A stretch of DNA of 64,000 bases from Oceanobacillus damuensis. Lineage in GTDB: Bacteria > Bacillota > Bacilli > Bacillales > Amphibacillaceae. The notes below the pieces were generated by a model. The model saw only the letters and a program-made list of their open reading frames with translations, ran no database searches and was not told where the DNA came from. Within the stretch, counting starts at the first letter, position 1; each line of letters opens with the position of its first letter. The stretch covers positions 1 to 64,000 of the forward strand of contig NZ_LQNF01000018.1 in assembly GCF_001618145.1 (NCBI RefSeq). The letters are read 5' to 3'. The position numbers and the translations under genes were made by a program. Below are positions 35,435 to 45,366 of this stretch, piece by piece.

Positions 35435-37690
35435 ATGAAAAAAAATAAGACTACGCATTTGATGGCTGGTATTTACATCATTATCTTTGTCGCAGTTTTC
35501 TTGGTTCTAACTGGAAGGTTTATGTATATCCAGGCGACCGGAGAGATAGATGGAGTTTCTTTGGATGAATGGGCTGAACAAAAACGAACGTCATCTTACA
35601 CACTAAGTGCGGAAAGAGGAAAGATTTTCGATAAAAATGGAATGACACTTGCATACGACAGACCTACATATCGGATGTATGCAATCTTAGATGAAGCGTA
35701 TTCGGATAAATCAGAGGAGCCCTTGCATGTAGAAGATCCGCAAAAGACAGCGGAAACGCTGGCTCCTCTTTTAGACGTGGAAGTCAGCGAAATACTTGAT
35801 CCATTAAAACGTGGAATTGAGAACGGGAGATTTCAGGTTGAATTCGGTAAAATCGGAAAAGAACTTTCCCAACAGAAAAAAGATGAAATTTCTGAGCTGG
35901 ATATTCCCGGCATCAATTTCGAGGAAGAGTCTATACGCTATTATCCGAATGGAATGTTCGCTTCCCATATCATTGGGTTCGCCAGGGAAACAGAAATTGA
36001 GACGGATGACGGGTATAAAAATGAAATTATCGGTATTGCAGGTATGGAGAATGAAATGAACGATCTCTTAAGCGGGACGGATGGTTTTATTTCCTACCAA
36101 AGGGACAGATACAATAAAAAATTATTGGATCCTAATGAAATTATTCAATTGCCTGAAGACGGTGATGACGTTTACTTGACGATTGATCAGAAAATCCAGA
36201 CTCTCTTGGAAGACGTTCTATCGCAAGTAGACGAAAATTACAATCCAAAAAAGATGAATGCAATCGTAATGGATGCCAAAACGGGACAAGTTTTGGCGAT
36301 GAGCAGTCGTCCCAGCTATGACCCGAATAACCCTGAAAATGTGGAAAACTGGTATAATGACGTGATTTCCACACCTTTTGAACCCGGTTCTACAGTGAAA
36401 ATGTTTACGTGGGCTGCAGCAATCGAAGAAGGTGTCTACAACGGCTCGGAAGGTTTCCAGTCGGGGAGTTACCAGCCCAATGAACAAGTAAAGAAAATTC
36501 ATGACCATAATGGTGGTGAAGGCTGGGGAGTGATCTCCTATGACGAAGGTTTTCAGCGTTCTTCCAATGTGGCTACTGCGAAGCTTGTCTGGGAAAAAAT
36601 TGGTACAGATACGTTTTTAGAATATCTGCATGCCTTTGGGTTTCATGAAAAAACTGGAATAGATTTACCGGGAGAGGTTGCCGGGCAAATTCTTTATAAC
36701 TGGCCTTTAGAGAAAATAACAACTTCATTCGGTCAGGGGAGTACGACCACGCCAATTCAGCAAATGAAGGCAGCTACTGCAATTGCAAATGATGGGAAAA
36801 TGCTTCAGCCATATGTGATTGACAAGATTGTTGACTCCACAAATGGGAAAGTTATTGAACAAAAATCACCGAATGTAGTTGGAGAGCCTATTTCAGCCGA
36901 GACAGCAGACCAGGTTTTAAAATTACTCGAATCAGTCGTTAATGGAGAAAATGGAACAGGAAAGATATATCAGTTGGATGATTATACAGTGGGCGGCAAA
37001 ACAGGTACTGCAGAAATACCGAACCCTGACGGGGGAGGATATTTAACTGGAAAGGAAAATTATGTCTTTTCATTTCTTGGAATGGCCCCAATTGAAGATC
37101 CCGAGCTAATTATGTATGTATCTATTCAACAGCCGGAATTGGAACCGACTGAAACGGGTTCTGTACCACTGTCATTTGTTTTTAATAATGTAGTTGAAAA
37201 CAGTCTTCATTATCTTAATATTGACCCGGATATAGAGGGAAATGATAGAATTCAGCAAATTACGGTGCCTAAATTGATAGGCGAAAATGCTACTGAATCG
37301 GAAGACATGCTTGTTAAACAAGGTCTGAAGGTGTCGTTAGTCGGTGATGGAGAAGAGATTGTGGCAGCGAGTGTAACCGAAGGAGAAGCTGTTCTTCCGA
37401 GCGACCGAATTATCTTGATTACAGACGAACCTCAAATGCCAGATATAATTGGCTGGTCACTTAGAGATGTGATGAAGCTCACAGATTTAATGCAGCTAAA
37501 GGTCGAAACTTTCGGAAACGGCTATGTTGTAACGCAAAACATTCCGGAAGGTACACCAATCAAGGAAAACGATTATTTAGGTGTTGAACTTTTGCCTCCA
37601 GATGAGGAGCCGGAAGAAAATGTAGATGACAATAGAAACGGAGAAGAAGCAGAGGAATTAACAGATGAGGCTTCCACAGAGGAAGAATAA
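35435..37690 (+). CDS. pbpB: Penicillin-binding protein 2B, septal transpeptidase
   Basis: A class B PBP (751 residues): N-terminal anchor helix 10-30, dimerisation domain (~55-215), transpeptidase domain and two PASTA repeats near the end (ITVPKLIGENATESE; MPDIIGWSLRDVMKL). Catalytic motifs: GSTVK with Ser319, SSN (in FQRSSNVATAK) and KTGTA. It cross-links septal peptidoglycan with FtsW. The very acidic C-terminus (EEPEENVDDNRNGEEAEEL) is notable and in keeping with a salt-adapted host. Confidence 0.95.
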   Translation: MKKNKTTHLMAGIYIIIFVAVFLVLTGRFMYIQATGEIDGVSLDEWAEQKRTSSYTLSAERGKIFDKNGMTLAYDRPTYRMYAILDEAYSDKSEEPLHVEDPQKTAETLAPLLDVEVSEILDPLKRGIENGRFQVEFGKIGKELSQQKKDEISELDIPGINFEEESIRYYPNGMFASHIIGFARETEIETDDGYKNEIIGIAGMENEMNDLLSGTDGFISYQRDRYNKKLLDPNEIIQLPEDGDDVYLTIDQKIQTLLEDVLSQVDENYNPKKMNAIVMDAKTGQVLAMSSRPSYDPNNPENVENWYNDVISTPFEPGSTVKMFTWAAAIEEGVYNGSEGFQSGSYQPNEQVKKIHDHNGGEGWGVISYDEGFQRSSNVATAKLVWEKIGTDTFLEYLHAFGFHEKTGIDLPGEVAGQILYNWPLEKITTSFGQGSTTTPIQQMKAATAIANDGKMLQPYVIDKIVDSTNGKVIEQKSPNVVGEPISAETADQVLKLLESVVNGENGTGKIYQLDDYTVGGKTGTAEIPNPDGGGYLTGKENYVFSFLGMAPIEDPELIMYVSIQQPELEPTETGSVPLSFVFNNVVENSLHYLNIDPDIEGNDRIQQITVPKLIGENATESEDMLVKQGLKVSLVGDGEEIVAASVTEGEAVLPSDRIILITDEPQMPDIIGWSLRDVMKLTDLMQLKVETFGNGYVVTQNIPEGTPIKENDYLGVELLPPDEEPEENVDDNRNGEEAEELTDEASTEEE

Positions 37691-37792
37691 AAAAGAACTT
37701 CCGAAAAAGCAGCCGATGGACAAACAGTGTTCTATTCAGTTTTTTTAACTCATATAGTGGATACAAACCAACCTGTGAAAAGGGGATGGAGA

Positions 37793-39727
37793 ATGAAACG
37801 CGTATCTGCTGTTACCGTGAAAAAACGAATAGTTACTGTTTTTCTTTTTGGGCTCATTATACTTGCCGTTATCGTCATACGGTTGGGCTATGTCCAATTT
37901 GTCATGGGTGAAAGGCTGACAGGACAAGCAAACGATCTCTGGACAAGAGACATAATTTTTGAGGCGGAGCGAGGGTATATTTTGGATGCCGATGGAGAGG
38001 TATTAGCTGAGAATGTAACAGCTCCCTCAGTTGTGGCAATTCCGAGACAAATAGAGAATCCAGAAGATACTGCCAAAAAACTGGCACACATCCTTGATGT
38101 CAGTCAAGAAAAGGTGCTGGAAAATATTACAAAAAACGAATCAAGCGTGAGTCTTCGACCGGAAGGCATCAAAATTTCAGAAGAGCAGGAAAAGGCAATA
38201 CGTAATCTGAACCTGAATGGGATCTATCTGGCAAAAGACTCAAAGAGACACTACCCTTATGGCGATGATTTGTCACACGTGCTTGGATTTACTGGCATAG
38301 ATAATCAAGGGCTGATGGGCCTCGAGCTCTCCTATGAAGAAAAGCTTAAAGGAACACAGGGCAGTCTTTCCTTTTACTCGGATGCGAAGGGAAGAAGGCT
38401 TGATAGTCTCGCAGATGTCTATACACCACCAACTGATGGACTTAATTTAAAAACCACAATCAATTCGAAAGTACAGACCATAATGGAGAGGGAACTGGAC
38501 GCGGCAGTTTTAAAATATAATCCTGACGGCGCGCTGGCAATAGCCATTAACCCAAAAACTGGTGGTGTTCTTGGGATGACCACACGCCCCAATTTCCATC
38601 CTGAAAAGTACCAGGAAGTGGATGCTTCGATTTTTGGAAGAAATTTACCGATCTGGAGCACCTATGAGCCGGGTTCCACGTTTAAAATAATTACCCTTGC
38701 AGCAGCGTTGGAAGAACAGATGGTTGATCTGGAAGAAGACGATTATTACGATGATGGGGATATATCTGTAGGTGGATCAACAATACATTGCTGGAAAAGC
38801 GGTGGACACGGACATCAAAGTTACCTGGAAGTCGTGCAGAATTCCTGTAACCCTGGCTTTGTAAATCTTGGTCAGCTGCTGGGAACTGAAAAACTTTTCT
38901 CGTATATAGACAATTTTGGATTTGGAGAAAAAACGGGGATTGATTTGCAGGGAGAAGGGAATGGTATACTATTCGACCCTAAAAATGTAGGTCCCGTTGA
39001 ACTTGCTACAACTTCATTTGGTCAAGGGGTATCTGTTACACCTATTCAGCAGGTTATGGCTGTTGCGGCGGCAGTTAACGGCGGTTATCTGTATGAGCCT
39101 TATATTGCCGATGAATGGATAGATCCTATTACAGGTGAGACAGTAGAAAAAAACGAACCAATTTTAAAAAGAAGCGTTATATCTGAATCTACCTCAGAGG
39201 AATTACGCCATGCGCTTGAAAGTGTTGTAGCTCAAGGAACAGGAAGGCCGGCATATGTGGATGGTTACCGTGTTGGCGGAAAGACAGGTACTGCTCAAAA
39301 GGTAGGACCAAATGGAGCTTATTTGGAAAATAACTATATTGTTTCATTTATCGGATTTGCGCCAGCGGATGATCCAGAAATCATTGTCTATCTAGCTGTA
39401 GACAATCCGAAGAATACAGTTCAATTTGGAGGGGTAGTTGCAGCGCCAATCGTTGGGACAATAATCGGGGACAGTTTGAGGGCGATGGATGTTGAACCAC
39501 GTACAGATGGTCTGGAAAAAGAGTATATGTGGCCTGAAATGCCAAAAGTGGAGGTCCCTGATTTAATTGGTCATTCCAACCAGGAGCTAGCTGAATATTT
39601 ACTTGACTTATCCATTGAAACAAGTGGGGAAGGTGATTATATTGCCGATCAGTCTCCAGATCCAGGAACTAAATTGGAACAAGGATCAACAATAAGAATT
39701 TATCTGTCAGACGAAAAACATCGTTAA
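37793..39727 (+). CDS. spoVD: SpoVD, sporulation-specific class B penicillin-binding protein
   Basis: A 644-residue transpeptidase needed for spore cortex synthesis, partnering SpoVE. Anchor helix 13-33; active Ser295 in GSTFK; SxN motif as SCNPGF; KTGTA near 535; single C-terminal PASTA repeat (VEVPDLIGHSNQELAEYL). ATG 37793 follows AGGGGATGGAG; the upstream frame extension is unlikely. The 100-base gap to pbpB leaves room for a sporulation promoter, but I could not identify convincing sigma-E boxes. Confidence 0.94.
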   Translation: MKRVSAVTVKKRIVTVFLFGLIILAVIVIRLGYVQFVMGERLTGQANDLWTRDIIFEAERGYILDADGEVLAENVTAPSVVAIPRQIENPEDTAKKLAHILDVSQEKVLENITKNESSVSLRPEGIKISEEQEKAIRNLNLNGIYLAKDSKRHYPYGDDLSHVLGFTGIDNQGLMGLELSYEEKLKGTQGSLSFYSDAKGRRLDSLADVYTPPTDGLNLKTTINSKVQTIMERELDAAVLKYNPDGALAIAINPKTGGVLGMTTRPNFHPEKYQEVDASIFGRNLPIWSTYEPGSTFKIITLAAALEEQMVDLEEDDYYDDGDISVGGSTIHCWKSGGHGHQSYLEVVQNSCNPGFVNLGQLLGTEKLFSYIDNFGFGEKTGIDLQGEGNGILFDPKNVGPVELATTSFGQGVSVTPIQQVMAVAAAVNGGYLYEPYIADEWIDPITGETVEKNEPILKRSVISESTSEELRHALESVVAQGTGRPAYVDGYRVGGKTGTAQKVGPNGAYLENNYIVSFIGFAPADDPEIIVYLAVDNPKNTVQFGGVVAAPIVGTIIGDSLRAMDVEPRTDGLEKEYMWPEMPKVEVPDLIGHSNQELAEYLLDLSIETSGEGDYIADQSPDPGTKLEQGSTIRIYLSDEKHR

Positions 39728-39740
39728 ATACGGGGAAGTT

Positions 39741-39800
39741 TGCTATAATATATAAGCGAATGTGTGAAAGAGGGTGACTGGCCACCCTCTTAAAAATCGA
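39741..39800 (+). promoter_or_regulatory. Extended -10 promoter and leader hairpin before murE
   Basis: TGCTATAAT (TATAAT 39744-39749) is an extended -10 with a weak -35 (TCGTTA, 17 bp away). Just downstream, AAGAGGGTG-ACTGG-CCACCCTCTT forms a strong hairpin (39768-39792) without a T-run, so it looks like a leader structure, not a terminator. The promoter would let murE-murF-mraY-murD be made independently of spoVD. Confidence 0.6.
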
Positions 39801-39848
39801 TTGCTTGAAGAATACATATGTAGGATATAAAAGATAAGGATGTTAGTT

Positions 39849-41330
39849 ATGAAATTAAAAGAATTGCTTGGTGTAATACCATTTTATGAAACGAATTCGC
39901 CAATTGATAAGATCGAATGTAACGATCTGAAAATGGACTCACGCACGATAAAACCTGGTAATGTATTCATTTGCATTACTGGCTTTACCGTCGATGGCCA
40001 TAATTATGTCGAGCAGGCTGTCGCAAATGGGGCAGTTGCAGTGATTGCTGAAAAAACGATAAATGCAAACGTATCTGTTCCAATTATAAAGGTTACCGAT
40101 ACAAATCGAGTCCTGCCGATGCTGGCAGCAAAATATTTCAATTATCCAACAGCAACACTTCCACTGATAGGTGTAACGGGTACAAACGGAAAAACAACTG
40201 TTACATATCTGCTGGAAAAAATATTTAATCTTCATCGAAAAAAGACGGGGGTTATCGGAACCATACAACTAAAAATTGGCGATGATACATACCCAGTGGC
40301 AAATACAACACCTGATGCTTTGCATCTTCAACGCATTTTTGACAAAATGCGTTCGGAAAATGTAGACCAGGCAATTATGGAAGTTTCATCACATGCGCTT
40401 GATCTCGGCCGAGTCTATGGCTGTGAATATGATATTGCAATCTTTACCAACCTGTCACAGGATCACTTGGATTATCATACCGATTTACAGGATTATCTCC
40501 GAGTTAAGAGCTTATTATTTTCCCAGCTCGGAAATAGTTACAATAGCAACTCTCAGAAGTTTGCAGTTATAAATGAAGACGATCCATCAAGCAATCTGCT
40601 GAAGAATAGTACAGCACAGCATATTCTGACGTACGGGTGCAAACGAAATGCATCCGTTATGGCTGAGAATATTAATCTTCAAGCGACTGGAACATCATTT
40701 AACCTGAAGTCACCAGCAGGGGAAATTCCTATCAACAGTAGGCTGATAGGAATGTTCAATGTATATAATATGCTTGCTGCAAGTACCGCTGCAATAGCAG
40801 CCAAAGTACCTCTGTCTGTCATAAAAACTGCAATGGAAAGCATAAACGGTGTGAACGGACGTTTTGAACCGGTCGTGGAGGGACAGGATTTTGCGGTTAT
40901 CGTGGATTATGCACATACCCCGGATTCTCTCGAAAATGTACTGCAGACCAGCCGTGAATTTGCCAAGAAAAAAGTGTATGTCGTAGTAGGATGTGGCGGC
41001 GATCGGGATAGAAGCAAGCGTCCATTGATGGCAAAAATCGCCCTCACCTATGCAGACCATGCAATATTCACTTCCGATAATCCAAGGACTGAAAACCCAC
41101 AACAAATTTTGGATGACATGACAAGCGGTTTAGATGAATCTGACGGAAGTTTTGAAGTGATTGAGGACCGTAAAGATGCAATTAAACAGGCAGTAAACTA
41201 TGCCAAGGATGAAGATATTATCCTTATTGCCGGAAAAGGCCATGAAACATATCAGGTAATTGGTCATACTAAGTATGACTTCGATGATCGTGAAGTTGCA
41301 AGAACAGCAATACATGCTAAGGAGAAATAA
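39849..41330 (+). CDS. murE: UDP-MurNAc-tripeptide synthetase MurE (meso-DAP type)
   Basis: A 493-residue Mur ligase adding the third amino acid to UDP-MurNAc-L-Ala-D-Glu. ATP loop GVTGTNGKTTVTYLLE; carbamylated Lys region near HLQRIFDKMRSENVDQAIMEVSSH; specificity motif DNPRTENP, the DNPR form that marks meso-diaminopimelate use. ATG 39849 has AAGGATG upstream at a workable distance; the in-frame ATG 39840 overlaps it. Confidence 0.94.
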   Translation: MKLKELLGVIPFYETNSPIDKIECNDLKMDSRTIKPGNVFICITGFTVDGHNYVEQAVANGAVAVIAEKTINANVSVPIIKVTDTNRVLPMLAAKYFNYPTATLPLIGVTGTNGKTTVTYLLEKIFNLHRKKTGVIGTIQLKIGDDTYPVANTTPDALHLQRIFDKMRSENVDQAIMEVSSHALDLGRVYGCEYDIAIFTNLSQDHLDYHTDLQDYLRVKSLLFSQLGNSYNSNSQKFAVINEDDPSSNLLKNSTAQHILTYGCKRNASVMAENINLQATGTSFNLKSPAGEIPINSRLIGMFNVYNMLAASTAAIAAKVPLSVIKTAMESINGVNGRFEPVVEGQDFAVIVDYAHTPDSLENVLQTSREFAKKKVYVVVGCGGDRDRSKRPLMAKIALTYADHAIFTSDNPRTENPQQILDDMTSGLDESDGSFEVIEDRKDAIKQAVNYAKDEDIILIAGKGHETYQVIGHTKYDFDDREVARTAIHAKEK

Positions 41331-41332
41331 TT

Positions 41333-42709
41333 ATGATATTTACAACGAATTGGTTATCAGAAATCTTTACAGACAATCAAGGAAATGTTCAGGACAGCAA
41401 AGAGATCAATGAAGTGAGCACAGACAGTAGGAGCAAAGCGGATAATTCCTTGTTTATACCATTAGTCGGTGAAAATTTTGACGGTCATCAATTTTCCGAA
41501 CAGGCAGTTGAGAATGGTGCAGGTGCACTAATCTGGGATAAAAGCAAGAAAGTCCCAGACTCACTCCCAGAAGACTTTCCAATCTTCTTCGTAGCTGATA
41601 CGCTAAATGCATTGCAGGAATTGGCAGCCAATTACCGAAATGAGATAAATCCAATTGTTGTCGGAGTCACCGGTTCAAACGGCAAAACGACAACGAAGGA
41701 TTTGATTACGACGGTAGTGAAAACAACATACCGTACCCATTATACGAATGGTAATTTTAATAACCATATCGGTTTGCCGCTTACGATTTTGTCAATGGAC
41801 AGAGAGACCGAAGTATTAATACTGGAAATGGGCATGAGTAACTTCGGAGAGATCGATCTCCTATCGAAAATTGCCAGACCGGATTATGCAATCATAACCA
41901 ATATTGGAGAATCACATATTGAATTTTTAGGGTCAAGAGAGGGAATAGCCAAGGCAAAACTTGAAATAGTGAATGGTATGAAGGAAGATGGCGTATTAAT
42001 CGTGGATGGTGACGAAGCCCTGCTTCAGAACTTGCAGTTTCCCCAAAAGATCATAAAAAATGGCTTTCTTAAAACAAATGATAATGTCCTTTCAAATGTA
42101 TCCATTACTCCAAAGGAAACAGTGTTCAAACTGTCAGATGAGTTAACGTATAAAGTTCCACTGTTGGGAAAACACCATGCTAAAAATGCTTCCTTTGCAT
42201 TAACAATTGGAGAACAATTGAATATCCCTCCAGAAACAAGCAATGATGCTTTACAAAACCTGGAGCTTACAGGCATGCGGTTTGAATTAATAAAAGGAAA
42301 GCATGATGCTTCCATTATCAACGATGCATATAATGCTTCCCCAACTTCAATGATTGCATCGATTGAAGTTGTTAAACAGCTGTCTGGATTCAAGCAGAAA
42401 GTATTAGTTCTTGGTGATATACTGGAGCTGGGTGATCATGCTGAGCAGTTACACCGGTCAATTGCTGAAGCAATTACGCCACCGATTACAGCTTTATTCA
42501 CGTTTGGAGATAAAGCTGAAATCATTTGTGAAGAAGTCGATAAAACGGAAAGCAGTATTGAGTGCTCTCATTTTACATCCAAGGAAGAATTGGCTGAGTC
42601 GTTGCATTCTTATCTGACAAAGGATACATTACTGTTATTTAAGGCTTCCAGAGGATTGAAATTTGAAACAATTATTGAAGATATACAAAACCTTACAGAG
42701 GAAAATTAA
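41333..42709 (+). CDS. murF: UDP-MurNAc-tripeptide:D-Ala-D-Ala ligase MurF
   Basis: A 458-residue Mur ligase adding D-Ala-D-Ala to complete the pentapeptide precursor. ATP loop GVTGSNGKTTTKDL; ILEMGMSNFGEIDLLSKIARP and INDAYNASPTSMIASIE are MurF hallmarks. It starts two bases after murE. In B. subtilis murF sits next to ddl, away from this cluster; here it is in the dcw operon between murE and mraY, as in many other bacteria. Confidence 0.94.
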   Translation: MIFTTNWLSEIFTDNQGNVQDSKEINEVSTDSRSKADNSLFIPLVGENFDGHQFSEQAVENGAGALIWDKSKKVPDSLPEDFPIFFVADTLNALQELAANYRNEINPIVVGVTGSNGKTTTKDLITTVVKTTYRTHYTNGNFNNHIGLPLTILSMDRETEVLILEMGMSNFGEIDLLSKIARPDYAIITNIGESHIEFLGSREGIAKAKLEIVNGMKEDGVLIVDGDEALLQNLQFPQKIIKNGFLKTNDNVLSNVSITPKETVFKLSDELTYKVPLLGKHHAKNASFALTIGEQLNIPPETSNDALQNLELTGMRFELIKGKHDASIINDAYNASPTSMIASIEVVKQLSGFKQKVLVLGDILELGDHAEQLHRSIAEAITPPITALFTFGDKAEIICEEVDKTESSIECSHFTSKEELAESLHSYLTKDTLLLFKASRGLKFETIIEDIQNLTEEN

Positions 42710-42750
42710 CCAAATCTTAGTTGGACGGTTACGTATGAGGAGGAAACGAA

Positions 42751-43734
42751 GTGAATATAACTGTTTTATTAATTACAATAGCTATAGCATTTCTCATTAC
42801 CGTTCTTCTATCTCCAATATTTATTCCATTTTTAAGAAGATTAAAGTTTGGGCAAAGCATTAGAGAAGAAGGACCTAAGTCACATATGAAAAAAACTGGT
42901 ACCCCTACGATGGGCGGGATCATGATTATCTTTAGCATCATCATTACCTCCCTGATTATGGCCAGCAGGGCTGGTGGAGAAGGTATAGGCTATGAAATAT
43001 GGCTTTTGATATTTGTTTTGTTCGGCTATGGCCTGCTCGGATTCCTTGATGACTTTATTAAAGTTGTCATGAAGCGGAATCTGGGACTGACATCGAAACA
43101 AAAATTGCTGGGTCAGATTATTATAGCACTCGTTTTTTATTTTATTCTGAGAAGTCAAGAATTTTCAACGGCAATTCGCATTCCCGGTACTGATATTCAA
43201 TGGGATATTGGCTGGACGTATGCAATATTGATTATATTCATGATGGTCGGTGCATCAAATGCCGTAAATCTGACAGATGGCTTGGATGGGTTATTGGCCG
43301 GGACAGCAGCCATTGCATTTGGAGCTTTTGCGGTTCTTGCATGGTACGGTACGCCACAAAACGAAGCGGCAATATTTGCGCTTGCTGTAGTGGGTGCATT
43401 ACTAGGGTTTCTTGTATTCAATGCACATCCCGCCAAGGTATTCATGGGAGACACAGGTTCATTAGCCCTTGGAGGGGCAATCGCAGCAATTTCAATTATA
43501 TTGAAAATGGAGATACTTCTCGTGATTATTGGTGGGGTCTTCGTAATTGAGACACTTTCAGTGATCATTCAGGTTATCTCTTTTAAAACAACAGGAAAAA
43601 GAGTGTTTAAAATGAGCCCTCTACATCACCATTATGAATTGCTTGGTTGGTCAGAATGGCGTGTAGTCACAACATTCTGGCTTGTAGGAGTCTTGTTCGC
43701 CGCACTTGGCATCTATATTGAGGTGGGCTTGTAA
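42751..43734 (+). CDS. mraY: Phospho-MurNAc-pentapeptide translocase MraY
   Basis: A 327-residue, ten-helix enzyme that makes lipid I. Landmarks: [22 protein letters not shown]-type start (seen as [19 protein letters not shown]), FLDDFIKV with the catalytic Asp pair, [24 protein letters not shown] and [16 protein letters not shown] start at 42751 after GAGGAGG. The stop TAA overlaps the murD ATG. Confidence 0.96.
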   Translation: MNITVLLITIAIAFLITVLLSPIFIPFLRRLKFGQSIREEGPKSHMKKTGTPTMGGIMIIFSIIITSLIMASRAGGEGIGYEIWLLIFVLFGYGLLGFLDDFIKVVMKRNLGLTSKQKLLGQIIIALVFYFILRSQEFSTAIRIPGTDIQWDIGWTYAILIIFMMVGASNAVNLTDGLDGLLAGTAAIAFGAFAVLAWYGTPQNEAAIFALAVVGALLGFLVFNAHPAKVFMGDTGSLALGGAIAAISIILKMEILLVIIGGVFVIETLSVIIQVISFKTTGKRVFKMSPLHHHYELLGWSEWRVVTTFWLVGVLFAALGIYIEVGL

Positions 43735-45080
43735 TGAAGAAATTTACAGATTTCCCATATTCCAGCATACTGGTACTCGGTTTGGCGAAAAGTGGAACAG
43801 CAGCAGCAGAAACATTGCTTGCCAACGAGAAAAATGTCATTGTTAATGATATGAAGGCAAGTGAGAATGATGAAAATGTAATGAATTTAAAAAAGATGGG
43901 CGCCGATGTCATTGTTGGCTCCCATCCTATTTCTATTTTGGATGGCATAGAAATAGTCGTTAAAAATCCTGGGATACCATACGACAATCCAATTGTTGCA
44001 GAAGCATCAACACGGGGAATTCCCATTATTACGGAAATTGAACTAGCTTTTCATTTAGCAGATGGACCGATTATTGGTGTTACTGGGTCTAACGGTAAAA
44101 CAACAACGACAACACTGATAACAGAAATGCTCAAAAAGAGTGACCAGCCTGTTAAAGTCGCTGGAAATATTGGTGTTGTAGCTACAGAAGCTGTACATGA
44201 CTTAAAAAGAGGTGAAAATCTCGTTCTTGAGCTCTCCTCCTTCCAGTTACAGGGAATTGAAAAATTTAAGCCAACAACATCCGTTTTACTGAACATATTT
44301 GAAGCACATTTGGATTACCATAAAACAATCGATAATTACAAACAAGCGAAGTTTAATATCTTCAGGAACCAAACAGCAGAGGATTATCTTGTCTATAATG
44401 CGGATGACCCTTCGATTTCGCAAGCAGTTCATCATGCAAAGGCGAAACAAGTCCCATTTTCAGTGAGCAAGAAGCTGGAAACAGGTGCTTGGACAGATGA
44501 AGAATATGTTTACTTTGAAGGTGAAAAAGTAATTTCCAGAAAAGAAATTGTACTTGTAGGAGAACATAATCTCGAAAACATACTTGCTGCAGTGGCTGCA
44601 GGGAAAATAAATGGTGCATCCAATGAAGGTATCAAAAAAGTATTAACGACTTTTGCCGGGGTTAGACATCGTCTGCAGTTTGTTGGAAATATCAATGGTC
44701 GATCATTTTATAACGATTCCAAAGCAACAAATATATTGGCAACACAAAAGGCCTTAAGCGCGTTTATGCAACCTGTGATCTTATTGGCTGGAGGTCTTGA
44801 CCGTGGAAATGAATTTGCAGATTTATTGCCGTACTTGAAAGATGTAAAAACGATGATTGTATTTGGGCAGACTGCTGAAAAGCTGAGGCGTCTGGCAGAG
44901 GAAGCTGCTATTCAAACCGTAGAGGCAGAGAATGTGGAAGAGGCCGTAGGAAAGGCCTATTCTGTCTCTAAGGAGGATGATGTAATCCTTCTCTCACCAG
45001 CCTGTGCAAGCTGGGATCAATACCGGTCGTTTGAAGAAAGAGGAGACATTTTTGTACAAGCCGTGCATAAACTAAAATAG
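43734..45080 (+). CDS. murD: UDP-MurNAc-L-alanine:D-glutamate ligase MurD
   Basis: A 448-residue Mur ligase adding D-Glu. ATP loop GVTGSNGKTTTTTLI; other blocks are LELSSFQLQGIEKF, NDSKATNILATQKAL and LLSPACASWDQYRSFEERG. Overlaps mraY by one base. Followed not directly by spoVE but by a 260-base gap with an R1 repeat. Confidence 0.95.
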   Translation: MKKFTDFPYSSILVLGLAKSGTAAAETLLANEKNVIVNDMKASENDENVMNLKKMGADVIVGSHPISILDGIEIVVKNPGIPYDNPIVAEASTRGIPIITEIELAFHLADGPIIGVTGSNGKTTTTTLITEMLKKSDQPVKVAGNIGVVATEAVHDLKRGENLVLELSSFQLQGIEKFKPTTSVLLNIFEAHLDYHKTIDNYKQAKFNIFRNQTAEDYLVYNADDPSISQAVHHAKAKQVPFSVSKKLETGAWTDEEYVYFEGEKVISRKEIVLVGEHNLENILAAVAAGKINGASNEGIKKVLTTFAGVRHRLQFVGNINGRSFYNDSKATNILATQKALSAFMQPVILLAGGLDRGNEFADLLPYLKDVKTMIVFGQTAEKLRRLAEEAAIQTVEAENVEEAVGKAYSVSKEDDVILLSPACASWDQYRSFEERGDIFVQAVHKLK

Positions 45081-45084
45081 GGGC

Positions 45085-45300
45085 AAGTACAAAAGCTTAA
45101 AGCCAGGTGATTGACGTATCGACAGAACAGAGCCGCAGGAGATAGGATAAGCGCAGCCATAGTACATCTTTTGCTTCCGAGCGAAAAGGCACCTCGACTA
45201 CTCCGATGGTACCGATCGATTCAAGAGGTGATGGGAGTTCGATACGCTTAAGCGCTGGAGCTGGATGTGGCTGTTACGGTAACTAAGTTATCTGCAGCAT
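45085..45300 (-). repeat. R1 intergenic repeat, copy f (divergent, inverted)
   Basis: On the minus strand it contains ACAGCCACATCCAGCTCCAG, matching the R1 head seen near 50465 and 62945. The middle differs from the other copies (imperfect arms around GAGGTGCC/GGTACC-rich sequence). It separates murD from spoVE and is non-coding. Confidence 0.55.
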
Positions 45301-45325
45301 TACAATTTCATAATCACTACAACGA

Positions 45326-45366
45326 ACGCCCCTAATCCTACATTGGTAAAAAGGGGTGTTTTTTTG
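45326..45366 (+). terminator. Terminator-like hairpin overlapping the spoVE ribosome site
   Basis: ACGCCCCT (45326-45333) pairs with AGGGGTGT (45352-45359), followed by seven T. The 3' arm is the AAGGGGTG ribosome site of spoVE, and the T-run reaches into the TTG start codon at 45364. It can act as a terminator of murD transcripts or as a translation block. Confidence 0.65.

Noticed and set aside
37691-37792. Possible sigma-E promoter before spoVD (TCATATAG, GGATACAAAC)
   Set aside because: The boxes are not in the right order and spacing for a sigma-E promoter, so I did not list it.
43197-43568. 123-residue ORF antisense to mraY
   Set aside because: Shadow of mraY with no ribosome site or homology.
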